Shown here: piece after piece, positions 7,822 to 16,905 of the stretch
How positions within the stretch are numbered: the stretch's first letter is position 1
Layout: each line of letters begins with the position of its first letter
NCBI RefSeq assembly: GCF_014650815.1
Contig: NZ_BMVR01000007.1
Span: forward strand, 192,976 to 256,975
Origin: Streptomyces flavofungini
Lineage (GTDB): Bacteria > Actinomycetota > Actinomycetes > Streptomycetales > Streptomycetaceae
Length of the DNA: 64,000 nucleotides
Reading direction: 5' to 3'
Program-made: the position numbers and the translations under genes
Notes under the pieces: generated by a model
Databases searched by the model: none
What the model was told of the DNA's origin: nothing
Seen by the model: the letters and a program-made list of their open reading frames with translations, nothing else

Positions 7822-8817
7822 TCACGAGGCGGAGTGCCCCGATCCCCGGGGGCGCACGATGTCGCGTACGAGCGCGAAGGAGCGGAGGCGGTCGGGGGTG
7901 CTGTGGACCGGGGTGACGATCATCAGTTCGTCGGCTCCGGTGGACTCGGCGATGCGCGTGAGGGCGGCCTCGACCGTGTCGCGCGTGCCCCGGGCCTGCT
8001 CGCCGACGAACGCCCCGAGCGCCTGCTCCTCCTGCGCGGTGAACTGGTGGGCGGCCGCGGCGGCGAGCGTGGGGAACGGCTGCTCGCCCTGGCCCTTGAG
8101 CAGGCCGGCCTTGATGATGTCCATCGGCCTGGCCAGCTCCGCGGCCCGCTCCTCGGTGTCCGCGCACACCGTCTCGACGCACACCAGGACGCGCGGGGCG
8201 GCGCTCCAGCGCGAGGGCCGGAAGGCGTCCCGGTAGCGCTTGAGGGCCGCGAGGGTGTTGTCGGGCCGGATGTGGTGCGCGAACGCGATCGGCAGGCCGA
8301 GGGCGGCGGCGAGTTCGGCGCCCGCGTCGCTGGACGCGAGCAGCCAGGGCTCGGGGAGTTCACCGATGCCGACGTCGAGCAGGTGGTCCAGGGTCGCGGT
8401 GACGTCGCGGCGGTACTCGTCGTCGGTCGTGGGGTCGGCGCCGCGGCGCAGGGCGCGGGCCGTGGGCTCGTGGAAGGTGCCGGGGCCGCGGCCGATGCCC
8501 AGGTCGATGCGGTCGGGGTGCAGCGTGGCCAGGGTGGCGAACTGCTCGGCGATGGTGATCGGGGCGTGGTTCGGGGCGAGGACGCCGCCGGAGCCGAGCC
8601 GGAGGCCGGGCGTGGTGGCGGCGATGTGGGCGGCGAGGAGCACCGGGGGGAACGCGCCGATGGCGGGCGACTGGTGGTGCTCGGCGAACCACAGCCGGTC
8701 GTACCCGAGGCGGCTCAACTCCTGCGCCGTGCGCTGACAGTTGGCCAGCGCGTCGGCAGGGGTGGTGCCGGCTTCGACGATGGACACCTCTAGGGCGGAG
8801 AGCGGAAGATTGATCAT
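7822..8817 (-). CDS. LLM-class flavin-dependent oxidoreductase
   Basis: The product is 331 aa. The N-terminus (LPLSALEVSIVEAG), the AEHHQSPA segment near residue 45 and LGIGRGPGTF near 110 are typical of the luciferase-like monooxygenase group that names its members LLM-class MsnO8-like oxidoreductases. These use reduced FMN or F420; which one cannot be read here. The start ATG 8817 is fixed by family alignment, because the frame stays open well upstream but without codon support. It precedes the alpha/beta hydrolase in an apparent two-gene operon. Confidence 0.85.
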   Translation of the reverse strand: MINLPLSALEVSIVEAGTTPADALANCQRTAQELSRLGYDRLWFAEHHQSPAIGAFPPVLLAAHIAATTPGLRLGSGGVLAPNHAPITIAEQFATLATLHPDRIDLGIGRGPGTFHEPTARALRRGADPTTDDEYRRDVTATLDHLLDVGIGELPEPWLLASSDAGAELAAALGLPIAFAHHIRPDNTLAALKRYRDAFRPSRWSAAPRVLVCVETVCADTEERAAELARPMDIIKAGLLKGQGEQPFPTLAAAAAHQFTAQEEQALGAFVGEQARGTRDTVEAALTRIAESTGADELMIVTPVHSTPDRLRSFALVRDIVRPRGSGHSAS

Positions 8818-9085
8818 CCGGCCAGGATATGCCGGGCGTTCGCAGGCCCCACGACGGTCGCCCGCGGGTGCCGGGGCGGTGGCCGCGCACGCCCTCGGGT
8901 GACACCGGCCGCACGGAAACCCGCCGCGCGCCGTACGCCCCGCCCGCGCGCCCGGCGCCGAACCGGGCCAAGCCCGCCACCGCGTGCACCCGCCGCGGTA
9001 TGGCCATTTCCCGCCCGCACGGCGAGGATGCCTAGCCCCCGGCGCACCTCGCCGCACCCGGGGCGGAAAGTTGGAGGGCACCGCG

Positions 9086-9991
9086 ATGGGCACACACGCA
9101 GCGCCGCGCACCCGCAGACCCGCACTCGTCGCCGCCGTGGGCGCCACGTTGCTGGCGGCCCTGCTCGGCATCCCGCGTGCGGACGGAGCGCCGCGCTCCG
9201 CCGACCTCTGCCGCACCACGGGAACCGGGCTGCCACGCGGCGACTGCGGCCCGTTCTGGCAGGTCCTCGCGGAGGACTTCGACGGCGACCGGGTGCCGCT
9301 CGGATCGTTCCGCGACTGCGACCACCACGTCGACACCTCCGCCGCGTACTGCGGCGGGCTGCGCGGCACGTACCGGGACAACTGGTGGGCGTATCCGACG
9401 GGTTGGCGCGACACCGCCAACGACCGCGATCGTGCCGTCGCCGGTGTCTACCACCCCGAGGACACGGTGAGCATCGGTCCTGCGCAGAACGGCGACGGCC
9501 GCATGCGCATCCGGATGTGGCGGCCCGACGACGGAGGGCCCGTCCACGCGGCGGCCGTCGTACCGCGTGCCGTGATGCAGATGAAGTACGGCAAGTACAG
9601 CGCGCGGATCAAGGTCACCGCGCTGTCACCCGGCTACAAGTCGGCGTGGCTGCACTACGGCGGCGGCTGCGAGATGGACCACCCCGAGGGCGAGTGGACA
9701 GGCTCCCTCAGTGCCTTCCACCACCCGTGCGGCGGCGGCGAACAGGGCTCGTTCGAGGGCGCCGACGACTGGACCGAGTGGCACACCGTGTCGACGGAGT
9801 GGACACCCGGCCACGTCCGCTTCTTCGTCGACGGCCGCCAGGTCGGCCACGACACCCGTGACGTCCCGGACCGCCCCCTGTCCTGGGTCCTCCAGAACGA
9901 GAGCGCCTTGGAGGGCCCGACGGCCGCACCCGGCAGCAGCGCGCAACTGGAGGTCACGTGGGTGGCGGCGTACGCGTACGGCTGGCGGTGA
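9086..9991 (+). CDS. Secreted GH16-like glycoside hydrolase
   Basis: The product is 301 aa with a signal peptide at 1-35 (hydrophobic core at about 13-30, then RADGAP). The catalytic ExDxxE pattern of GH16 appears as CEMDHPEGEW, giving Glu196, Asp198 and Glu201. A W-rich strand region (RDNWWAYPTGWRD) lines the presumed cleft. GH16 enzymes cut beta-1,3/1,4-glucans, agarose or related polymers; the exact substrate is unclear because the sequence looks divergent, with several Cys residues. GGAGGG precedes the ATG. It stands alone between a divergent oxidoreductase and a convergent small gene. Confidence 0.75.
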   Translation: MGTHAAPRTRRPALVAAVGATLLAALLGIPRADGAPRSADLCRTTGTGLPRGDCGPFWQVLAEDFDGDRVPLGSFRDCDHHVDTSAAYCGGLRGTYRDNWWAYPTGWRDTANDRDRAVAGVYHPEDTVSIGPAQNGDGRMRIRMWRPDDGGPVHAAAVVPRAVMQMKYGKYSARIKVTALSPGYKSAWLHYGGGCEMDHPEGEWTGSLSAFHHPCGGGEQGSFEGADDWTEWHTVSTEWTPGHVRFFVDGRQVGHDTRDVPDRPLSWVLQNESALEGPTAAPGSSAQLEVTWVAAYAYGWR

Positions 9992-10023
9992 GGTCACGAC
10001 GACGCCGCGGCCGACACGGAACC

Positions 10024-10065
10024 GCCCGCTCACTCCGCCGTGGAATCTCGACGGGGTGAGCGGGC
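10024..10065. terminator. Terminator between GH16 gene and convergent small gene
   Basis: GCCCGCTCAC at 10024-10033 pairs with GTGAGCGGGC at 10056-10065. Pairing extends inward by about four more pairs, one of them G-T, leaving a loop of about 14 bases. Confidence 0.65.
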
Positions 10066-10104
10066 AGGAACGTCGACCGCGGCGCGGACGGGGCCGGGTG
10101 CCGG

Positions 10105-10332
10105 TCAGTCCCAGCGGTAGCCGTCGCCGAAGTTGAGGGTGTGCTCCAGCACGTCCTCCAACGGGTCGTCGATCTGGCCGGTGTTGATCAGCCCGATGAC
10201 GGGGGCGGTGTGGGAGCCGCTGTGGTGGGTCTCGTCGGCGTGTGCTGTGCCCGTCGACAGGGTGAGCGGCACGGCACACACCGCTGCCGCCAACACCCCA
10301 CGCATGGCCTTGCGCGTCCAACTGCTCTTCAC
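10105..10332 (-). CDS. Tiny exported peptide
   Basis: The product is 75 aa. The start is GTG 10332 with AAGGAG about 7 bases upstream. Residues 1-32 are a clear signal peptide (basic start, Ala/Val/Leu core, then TAHADE). The mature part is only about 43 residues and acidic, with VIGLINTGQIDDP, EDVLEH and a final GDGYRWD. I recall similar small secreted proteins in other streptomycetes but no assigned role. The hydrophilic, Cys-free mature peptide could be structural, a signal or an inhibitor; nothing here decides. It ends facing the GH16 gene across a shared terminator. Confidence 0.7.
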   Translation of the reverse strand: MKSSWTRKAMRGVLAAAVCAVPLTLSTGTAHADETHHSGSHTAPVIGLINTGQIDDPLEDVLEHTLNFGDGYRWD

Positions 10333-10902
10333 TGCGTGCTCCTTGATCCCTCGCCCTGTCGGGGTCGCGCGTCGCCCTGCGGCGCGCCCGGCACCCGGGA
10401 GAACAGCCGTTCCGGCCGCCTCGTGATGCTCAACATCGGACCAGGTCAGGAGGTCACCGACGATCATACGAACGTGTCTGTCCGACAAGCTCATTGATCA
10501 TCGGTACGGGGGATGGGGGATGGTGGCACCCGGCACGGATGGCGTGAAGTCGCTGCTCCGTCCGTGCGGGCGGGGAGCGCGACGGCCCGCCGGAGCAGGG
10601 CGGAGCCTCAAACGGCGCGTTGCGGGGGCGCTGGGGAGAGCTGGCCGGGGCGCGGCAGGACGTGCCTGGGGGCGGGGCCGGGGAGCGCCGGGTGTGTGGG
10701 GGGCTTGGGTGCTCGGGCGACTGGGCGCCTTGGGGGACCGGCCGCGTGGGGGACCGGACGCATGGGGCGGTCGGGCGCCCGGGCAGAAGTGCGCGCCCGG
10801 ACGGCGTTGACCGCCGGGCGCGGTGGACGGCTCGGCTCGGCTCGGCGTGGGCGACCGGCGCCCCGGCGTTCCGCCGTCGACGCCGACCGCCCCCGCGAGG
10901 CC
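10333..10902. other. 570 bases without a convincing gene, partly low-complexity
   Basis: The right-hand part (10600-10830) is a G-rich low-complexity run with imperfect repeats such as GGGGGACCGG. Frames through it give only Pro/Arg/Gly-rich shadows. The left end (10430-10500) is more AT-rich and probably holds the promoter of the small exported peptide. Confidence 0.45.
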
Positions 10903-11436
10903 TCAGTGGCCGTGCGGGATGAGCCGCCCCACCGCCTTCCAGGTCGCGAGGATGCCCCGGCGCTCGACACCGGGAGGCCCGGCCGGGGCGGGGACCTTCG
11001 GGGCGGGTTGGCGGAACGCGAGCGGTTCCCAGTCGCACGGCGGGGCGGGGCAGTGGTCGAACGCCCCGCCCCGGCCCGTGCGGTCGGCCACGGCACGGTC
11101 GTCGTCGTGTGCCTTGAGTCCGACGCTGACGAAGGTCAGCAGGAGGGCCACATCGATGTCGCAGTCGAGGAGCACGGTGATCCACGAGGCCCCGGGGCGC
11201 ACCCGGATCGCAGTGCTGTGGGCCAGGTGCGGGCGCAGCCGGTCGACGGCCGCGCGGGTCAGGCACACGTCGGCCGCTCCGTCGGAGTGGAAGTGGACGA
11301 CTTCGTAGCGCATCGCTCCCGGCGTCCCCACGATCCCGAAGGAGCGTCCGACAGCGCACCGGGAAGAGCCACTTACCAGGTTCGGCCACGACTCCAGCTG
11401 GGTCATGGCGCGTTGTGCCGCGGTCATAGGTGCCAT
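10903..11436 (-). CDS. Luciferase-family (DUF5519) protein
   Basis: The product is about 177 aa. The core (LESWPNLVSG, then FGIVGTPGAMRYEVVHFHSDGAADVCLT and later RPGASWITVLLDCDID) matches the small cytosolic family called luciferase domain-containing or DUF5519 in actinomycetes. It is not related to flavin luciferases in fold assignment here. The C-terminal 70 residues include APPCDWEPLAFR and a WKAVGRL tail. Start choice is uncertain: ATG 11436 or ATG 11427, neither with a strong ribosome site. The biochemical role is unknown. Confidence 0.7.
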   Translation of the reverse strand: MAPMTAAQRAMTQLESWPNLVSGSSRCAVGRSFGIVGTPGAMRYEVVHFHSDGAADVCLTRAAVDRLRPHLAHSTAIRVRPGASWITVLLDCDIDVALLLTFVSVGLKAHDDDRAVADRTGRGGAFDHCPAPPCDWEPLAFRQPAPKVPAPAGPPGVERRGILATWKAVGRLIPHGH

Positions 11437-11728
11437 CGTCGCGCGGATTTCACCCTGCCAACTACCCCTGTTCACGCTTCGCTTGGTGACGAACGCGCTT
11501 CTCGGCCACCCCATCTCAAATGAAGATCTACGAGGTCATGTCATCACCCGGACCCGGCGCGCCGGCAGGGGGAGCGCGCCGTGGCCGGGCGCGCGCCGAC
11601 GCCCCGACGCGTGACGCACGTTACAGAGCCCACCGGGAACTCACCCCCCTCCCTGCTCGACCCTTGGACCGGCCAGGTCACCACCCGACCGGCCCCGCAC
11701 CACCGTCCGGCACCCAGGAGAGCTCGAC

Positions 11729-13180
11729 ATGCCCGCCGCACCCACCGCCCCCACCCCCGTCGAGGGGCCACCGGCCCCACCGCCGGACCCCTCCCCACGG
11801 CGCTTCGCCCTGGGCCCGCTCCGGCCGCTGGTGCGGCGGCTGCACTTCTACGCGGGTGTGCTCATCGCGCCGTTCCTGCTGGTCGCCGCGGTGACGGGGC
11901 TGCTGTACGCGGGTTCGTACACGGTCGAGAAGATGGTGTACGCCGATGAGTTGACCGTGCCCGTCGGCGACCGGAAGCTGCCCGTGGCCCGGCAGGTCGC
12001 CGCCGCCCGCGAGGCCCACCCGGAGGGCGAGGTGAGCGCGGTCCGGCCGGCGCCCGGGGACGAGGACACCACCCGCGTCCTGCTGTCCGGCGTCCCCGGC
12101 GTCGACCCCGAGCGCACCCTCGCCGTGTTCGTGAACCCCTACACCGGTGACGTGCGCGGCGCCCTGGAGCAGTACGGCTCCAGCGGAGCGCTGCCGCTGC
12201 GCACCTGGGTGGCCGAACTGCACCGAGATCTGCACCTGGGCGAGCCGGGCCGTCTCTACAGTGAAATCGCCGCGAGCTGGCTGTGGGTGCTCGCCGGTGG
12301 CGGCCTGGTGCTGTGGTTCGGGCGGCGCCGGGCCCGGCGCAAGGTGCGGGGCGCGGCGGGCCGCCGCCGCACGCTGTCCCTGCACGGAACGGTGGGCGTA
12401 TGGACGGCCGCCGGGCTGATCTTCCTGTCGGCCACGGGGCTCACCTGGTCGACGTACGCGGGACAGAGCATCGGGGACCTGCGGGAGGCCGTCGGCCAGA
12501 CGACGCCGGCGGTGTCGACGAGCCTGGCGCCCGCGGGGGAGTCCGGTGGCCCGGCCGCGCGGGAGCACGCCGAGCACGGCGGGGGCGCGTCCGGCGGGCA
12601 GGGGTCGAAGGGCGGAGCGGAGGACGTCGGCGTCGACGCCGTGCTCGCGGCGGCCCGTGCTCAGGGGGTCGCCGGGCCGGTGGAGGTCGTGCCGCCCGCC
12701 GACGCCTCGTCCGCGTACCTCGTCAAGGAGATCCAGCGGAGCTGGCCCGAGAAGCAGGACTCGGCGGCCGTCGATCCGGCGACCGGGAAGGTCGTCGACG
12801 TACTGAGGTTCGACGACTATCCGGTGCTCGCCAAGCTGACGCGGTGGGGGATCGACGCGCACAGCGGCACCCTGTTCGGCCTGGCGAACCAGGTCGTCCT
12901 CGCCGGCGTCGCCTTCGGTCTGATCCTGCTGATCGTGTGGGGCTACCGGATGTGGTGGCAGCGCGGGCGCGGCAGTGCCTTCGGCCGTCCGCTGCCGCGC
13001 GGGGCCTGGCAGCACGTTCCGGCGTACGTCCTGGTGCCGCTGATGGCGGCGGTCGCGGTGCTCGGCTACTTCGTACCGCTCCTGGGGATTCCGCTGGTGG
13101 CGTTCCTGGCCGTGGATATCGCGCTCGGGGAGATCGCCTACCGGCGCGGGAAGCGGAGTTACGGCCCCGCCGGGGTCTGA
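11729..13180 (+). CDS. PepSY-associated transmembrane protein
   Basis: The product is 483 aa. A Pro-rich cytosolic head (1-30) leads to transmembrane helix 1 (VRRLHFYAGVLIAPFLLVAAVTG). There follows an external PepSY-like domain with a second paired helix (WLWVLAGGGLVLWF), a third (LHGTVGVWTAAGLIFLSATGLTW), a Gly/Ser linker at about 265-295 and a second PepSY unit ending WGIDAHSGTLFGLANQ. Two or three more helices close the protein. The HxxxG/LHxDLHLG pattern is typical of PepSY_TM iron-reductase-like proteins. The likely role is membrane electron transfer or metal reduction, inferred from the family. AGGAG precedes the ATG. Confidence 0.85.
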   Translation: MPAAPTAPTPVEGPPAPPPDPSPRRFALGPLRPLVRRLHFYAGVLIAPFLLVAAVTGLLYAGSYTVEKMVYADELTVPVGDRKLPVARQVAAAREAHPEGEVSAVRPAPGDEDTTRVLLSGVPGVDPERTLAVFVNPYTGDVRGALEQYGSSGALPLRTWVAELHRDLHLGEPGRLYSEIAASWLWVLAGGGLVLWFGRRRARRKVRGAAGRRRTLSLHGTVGVWTAAGLIFLSATGLTWSTYAGQSIGDLREAVGQTTPAVSTSLAPAGESGGPAAREHAEHGGGASGGQGSKGGAEDVGVDAVLAAARAQGVAGPVEVVPPADASSAYLVKEIQRSWPEKQDSAAVDPATGKVVDVLRFDDYPVLAKLTRWGIDAHSGTLFGLANQVVLAGVAFGLILLIVWGYRMWWQRGRGSAFGRPLPRGAWQHVPAYVLVPLMAAVAVLGYFVPLLGIPLVAFLAVDIALGEIAYRRGKRSYGPAGV

Positions 13181-13220
13181 ACCCGCACGGCGGCGGAGGC
13201 GCACAGGCGCCGGAACCCGT

Positions 13221-13256
13221 GAAGCGTCGGCGGCCGTCAGGGGCCGCCGACGCTTC
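13221..13256. terminator. Bidirectional terminator
   Basis: GAAGCGTCGGCGGCC (13221-13235) pairs perfectly with GGCCGCCGACGCTTC (13242-13256) around a 6-base loop. It separates the convergent PepSY and chitinase genes. Confidence 0.8.
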
Positions 13257-13270
13257 TGCGCGCGTGCTGC

Positions 13271-14017
13271 TCAGCAGCTCAGGTTGGAGCCGGGGTCCAC
13301 GCCGAGGACCTGGCTGAACTGCTTGTACTTGTCGATGCGGCTCTGCACCTGGCCCGGATTGCCGCCGTTGCACTCCAGGCTGCCGTTGATGGAGCGGATG
13401 GTCTCGCCGAATCCGGCGCCGTTGACCATGGCGTTGTGCGGGGTCATGGTGCCCGGGCCGTTCTGGGTGTTCCAGTACCAGAGGCCCGTCTTCCAGGCGA
13501 CGGCCGCGTCGTTCTGCACCAGGTCGGGGTTGTGGAGCAGGTCGATGCCGAGTGCGTCGCCCGCGGCCTTGTAGTTGAAGTTCCAGCTGAGCTGGATGGG
13601 GCCGCGGCCGTAGTACTTGTCGTTGCCCGCCGGGCAGCCGTAGGGCTGGGTCTTGTCGCAGTAGTGCGGGTAGTTCGCCGTGTTCTGCTCCACGACGTGG
13701 ACCAGACCGCCGGTCTCGTGGCTGACGTTGGCGAGGAAGGCGGCGGCCTCCTGCTTGCGGACGGTGTCGCTGCCGGTGTTCGTGAACCCGGGGTACGCGC
13801 TGAGGGCCGCCGTGAGGCCGTTGTACGTGTAGAAGGAATTCCGGCTCGGGAACATCTGGTTGAACTGGGACTCGCTGACGATGAATGCCGCGGCCGCCTT
13901 GCCGGACGAGGGCTTGCCGGAACTGTCCGCCTTGTCGGCCGATGCCGGCGACGCGAGCGTCAGCAGTGTGGCGGCGGAGATGGTGGCGGTCAGTATTCCG
14001 AGTATGCGAGATCGCAT
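13271..14017 (-). CDS. Secreted GH19 chitinase, catalytic domain only
   Basis: The product is 248 aa with a signal peptide ending around residue 27 (ASPASADK). A short Ser/Lys linker leads straight into a GH19 domain. Glu101 in VSHETGG and Glu110 in HVVEQN fit the acid/base pair, and YYGRGPIQLSWNFNY is the family signature. There is no chitin-binding module, as in the short streptomycete class IV-like enzymes. It hydrolyses chitin outside the cell. The promoter carries a DasR box (14164-14175) over its -10 region, so GlcN-6-P-relieved repression is expected. Confidence 0.93.
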   Translation of the reverse strand: MRSRILGILTATISAATLLTLASPASADKADSSGKPSSGKAAAAFIVSESQFNQMFPSRNSFYTYNGLTAALSAYPGFTNTGSDTVRKQEAAAFLANVSHETGGLVHVVEQNTANYPHYCDKTQPYGCPAGNDKYYGRGPIQLSWNFNYKAAGDALGIDLLHNPDLVQNDAAVAWKTGLWYWNTQNGPGTMTPHNAMVNGAGFGETIRSINGSLECNGGNPGQVQSRIDKYKQFSQVLGVDPGSNLSC

Positions 14018-14163
14018 GGCTCACTCCATGGGGGGACGCCGAAGAACGGCGGTGCGAAGTACGGATGTGGGTGTCGGTCCGCGCGTCGGAGCGCGGACCG
14101 CCGCAAGCCGGACGGTGGGGATGGGCAGCCAAGTGCCCGCCGGACAGCGGGATTCCGCTTCGT

Positions 14164-14199
14164 TGGACTAGACCATACCGATGGCTGTGTTCGCGTCAA
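14164..14199 (-). promoter_or_regulatory. Chitinase promoter with DasR (dre) box
   Basis: On the minus strand TTGACG (14194-14199), 16 bases and TATGGT (14172-14177) form a promoter. TGGACTAGACCA at 14164-14175 matches the dre core TGGTCTAGACCA in 11 of 12 bases and overlaps the -10. DasR bound here would block the polymerase. Confidence 0.8.
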
Positions 14200-14467
14200 G
14201 GGTGTGAACGGTGCGGCCTGCGGCGGCCATTGAGGCGGCAGGGGGCTGTCGGTGGACGGCGCGCGGTCGCGGTGACGGGTGGGGTGTCGGGGTCGGGGGC
14301 GGGTGTGCGGCCGGGCTCGTGCCGCGCCACTCCCGGTGCGTAACTCTGCATGCGGGTCGGATAGTTGAATCGCCCTGTGCGGCGCAGAAGGTCACGCACC
14401 GCCCGTGGACAGCGCGGTGAGGTGACCCTCAAGATGGTGCGCGACCACGGATGAAGGAGAAGTTCAC

Positions 14468-15646
14468 ATGCGTAGACGACATGTGCTCGTGGGCGGCACC
14501 GCCCTGACCGCCGCCGCGCTCGCGTCACCGTGGCGGACCACCGCCGCCCTGGCGGCCGACGCCCCCGCGCACCCGGCGCCCGCCGACCGCGCGGCCCCCG
14601 CCCCCGCACTGCCGCCCAGGGACGCGATCATCCGCGTACTGCGCCGCGTCGCCGACCACTGGATCGGCGCCCACACCGACCCCGGTGACAACGGCTGGGC
14701 CAACGCCACCTTCTTCAGCGGCCTCCTCGCCCTGCACCGCCTGACCGGCGCCGCGCCCTACCGCACGTACGCCCGCCACTGGGCGGAGAAGCACGCGTAC
14801 GGACTCAAGGGCGGCGTCACCACCCGGCACGCCGACAACCAGTGCGCGGGCCAGGCCTACCTCGACCTGTACGAACTCGAACCCGAGGCGGGCAAGCTCA
14901 CCGCGATCGAGACCTGTCTGCGGCGCATGACGCTCACGGACCAGCCGGCCAAGAACGACGACTGGTGGTGGGACGACGCCCTGCACATGGCCATGCCGCC
15001 GTTCGCCCGTCTCGGCGCCCTGCGCGAGGACCCGCGCTATTGGGACAAGATGTCTGCCCTGTATCACCACACCAGGACAACCGAGGGCGGTCCCGGCCTG
15101 TACGACGCGGGCACGTCGGGGCTCTGGTACCGGGACAAGCGGTTCCTGCCCGGCGGGATCCTCTCGCCCGGCGGCAAGGCGGTCCTCTGGTCGCGCGGCA
15201 ACGGCTGGGTGGCGGGCGGCCACGTCAAGACGCTCAAGGCGCTGCCCGCGAGCGAGCGCCACACCGCCGAGTACCGCGCCACGCTCACCCGCTTGGTCAG
15301 GGCGGTGGCGAAGGTCCAGCGCCCGGACGGCTTCTGGAACGTCAACCTCGCCGACCCGGCCCATCTGCCCGGGCCCGAGACGAGCGGCACGTCCTTCTTC
15401 GTGTACGGCACGGCGTACGCGGTGGCGGCGCGGCTCGTCGACGCGGCGACGCATGTGCCGGTGGCCGCGCGGGCGTGGAACGGGATGGTCGCCACGGCGG
15501 TGCACCCCGACGGCTTCCTCGGCCATGTGCAGAAGGTCGGCGACCGGCCGGAGTCGAGCCAGCCCATCACGTACGAGAGCACCGCGGACTTCGGCGTGGG
15601 TGCTTTCCTGCTGGCGGGGACGGAGTTGGCCCGGCTCGCGCGCTGA
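14468..15646 (+). CDS. Tat-exported GH105/GH88-type unsaturated glucuronyl/rhamnogalacturonyl hydrolase
   Basis: The product is 392 aa. MRRRHVLVGG opens a Tat-like signal ending near residue 33. The mature part is an (alpha/alpha)6 barrel; the NDDWWWDDALHMAMP stretch holds the probable catalytic Asp169/170, and the later WSRGNGWVAGGH and GTSFFVYG segments are family hallmarks. Such enzymes remove unsaturated uronic acids left by pectin or rhamnogalacturonan lyases. Export is unusual for GH105, which is often cytosolic. ATG 14468 follows GGAGAAG. Confidence 0.82.
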   Translation: MRRRHVLVGGTALTAAALASPWRTTAALAADAPAHPAPADRAAPAPALPPRDAIIRVLRRVADHWIGAHTDPGDNGWANATFFSGLLALHRLTGAAPYRTYARHWAEKHAYGLKGGVTTRHADNQCAGQAYLDLYELEPEAGKLTAIETCLRRMTLTDQPAKNDDWWWDDALHMAMPPFARLGALREDPRYWDKMSALYHHTRTTEGGPGLYDAGTSGLWYRDKRFLPGGILSPGGKAVLWSRGNGWVAGGHVKTLKALPASERHTAEYRATLTRLVRAVAKVQRPDGFWNVNLADPAHLPGPETSGTSFFVYGTAYAVAARLVDAATHVPVAARAWNGMVATAVHPDGFLGHVQKVGDRPESSQPITYESTADFGVGAFLLAGTELARLAR

Positions 15647-15696
15647 CGGGGCGCCGGGCCGACGCGGGGCGGTGGCGCGGGGCGCCGACAGCGCGA

Positions 15697-15732
15697 TCGC
15701 CGGGCGTGCGTGGATCCACGCACGCCCGGCGA
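15697..15732. terminator. 36-base perfect palindrome, likely bidirectional terminator
   Basis: Positions 15697-15714 and 15715-15732 are exact reverse complements (18 + 18 bp, no loop). It lies between the convergent GH105 and DUF5707-like genes. As RNA it would fold into a long G-C stem; as DNA it is also a perfect dyad. Confidence 0.75.
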
Positions 15733-15760
15733 CCGGTGAGAGAGCGCTACTGCCGAGTGA

Positions 15761-16522
15761 TCAGATCACGTCGACGGCGTCGCCGGTGGCCTTCACCTCG
15801 GACGTCGTCGAGTTCCCGGCGAAGGTCCAGCGGTAGGAGCCGTCGACGGAGGCCTTGACCGTGGTCTTCAGGTTGCCCTTGTTGTCGGTCTTCACGGTCT
15901 TCACCGCGGTGTAGGCCGTGGCGCCCTTCTTCTTGAACTCCAGCTTCGCGGACTGGCCGGAGTAGCCCGCGTACTTGCTGGTCTCCCAGTTGGCGCGGGT
16001 CAGCGCGCCGGTCACGGTGAGCGTCTTGCCCTTCTTGATCGGCTCCGGCGAGGCGTTCACCGTCAGCTTGGCCTGGCGCTGGACCTTAAAGGAACCGGAC
16101 TTCTCCGCCAGGATGGTGTCGATGTCGTTCGCCGTCACCAGCGCGTCGACGTACCAGACACCGGCCGGGCCGTTGTCGAAGAAGTCCGTGTCCGGGTCGA
16201 GCGTGAACTTCGCCGTGCACGTCGACGTCGTCGTGCTCTCCGCCACGCACTTCGGGTTGCCCGTCGGCAGGGCGTGGCCGGCGCCGCCGCCGAACAGCGT
16301 GATGTCGGCCGTTTCGATGCCCGAGTCGTCCGACGCGGTCACGGAGACGGTGAAGGTCTTGCCGGCGGTGGTGCCGAGCACGACCGGCTTGCCGCCGTTC
16401 ACGATGACCTTGTCGATGGTGACGTCGCCGGACGGCGCGGCCACGGCGCCGGGCGCGGCGAAGCCGGCCGCGGCGACGGCCAGGGCCGAGCCGAGCATGG
16501 CGACGCGGGTGCGGTGTCGCAT
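15761..16522 (-). CDS. Secreted DUF5707-like protein
   Basis: The product is 253 aa. The signal peptide is at 1-29 (LGSALAVAAAGFAAPGAVAA). The mature part has two beta-rich regions. The first has GKTFTVSVTASDDSG, LFGGG and paired Cys in KCVAESTTTSTCTAKF. The second is an Ig-like repeat (AKLTVNASPEPIKKGKTLT... then SYRWTFAGN). I take ATG 16522 because GGGGGGA lies just upstream; a GTG four codons earlier would use that motif as codons. The family is secreted and of unknown role, perhaps cell-surface binding. Confidence 0.72.
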   Translation of the reverse strand: MRHRTRVAMLGSALAVAAAGFAAPGAVAAPSGDVTIDKVIVNGGKPVVLGTTAGKTFTVSVTASDDSGIETADITLFGGGAGHALPTGNPKCVAESTTTSTCTAKFTLDPDTDFFDNGPAGVWYVDALVTANDIDTILAEKSGSFKVQRQAKLTVNASPEPIKKGKTLTVTGALTRANWETSKYAGYSGQSAKLEFKKKGATAYTAVKTVKTDNKGNLKTTVKASVDGSYRWTFAGNSTTSEVKATGDAVDVI

Positions 16523-16905
16523 GGATCCCCCCACGGGATGATGCCGGGTCAGAAGTGGTGCCCGGCGAGAGATGTGAACGCGATGACAATACGGTCTTCA
16601 CGCCATCTCCATCATTGTGTTGATCGCCACGCGCGTGGCGTGCAACCTTTCGGGCCCCGGAATGTCAAAACTCGAAGGAGTTTTCGGACTGTCGCCCGAA
16701 GTGATCATTCCGCCCGCGCGGCACCCGGTGGGGGCACCGGAGCCCGCCCGCGAGCATTGTGCGGCGCGCCCATCAGGAGGATCGTCGGCGTCCACGGCGC
16801 GGGAGGTTGGCCTCCACGGCGCAAGAGCGCGCGGCCGTTCGAGGACCGAGAGGGTGACGAGAGGGTGAGGGGAATTAGTGCCCGCGAGGCACGGCGTTCC
16901 GGTAC
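16523..16905. other. Divergent intergenic region, no gene seen
   Basis: These 383 bases separate the DUF5707-like gene from the SpoIIE phosphatase gene. The AT-richer part (16580-16700) should hold the leftward promoter. No open frame with normal codon bias was found. Confidence 0.45.

Noticed and set aside
10513..10880. Open frames in the G-rich stretch
   Set aside because: Gly/Arg/Pro runs with no start signals and no family resemblance; low-complexity DNA explains them.
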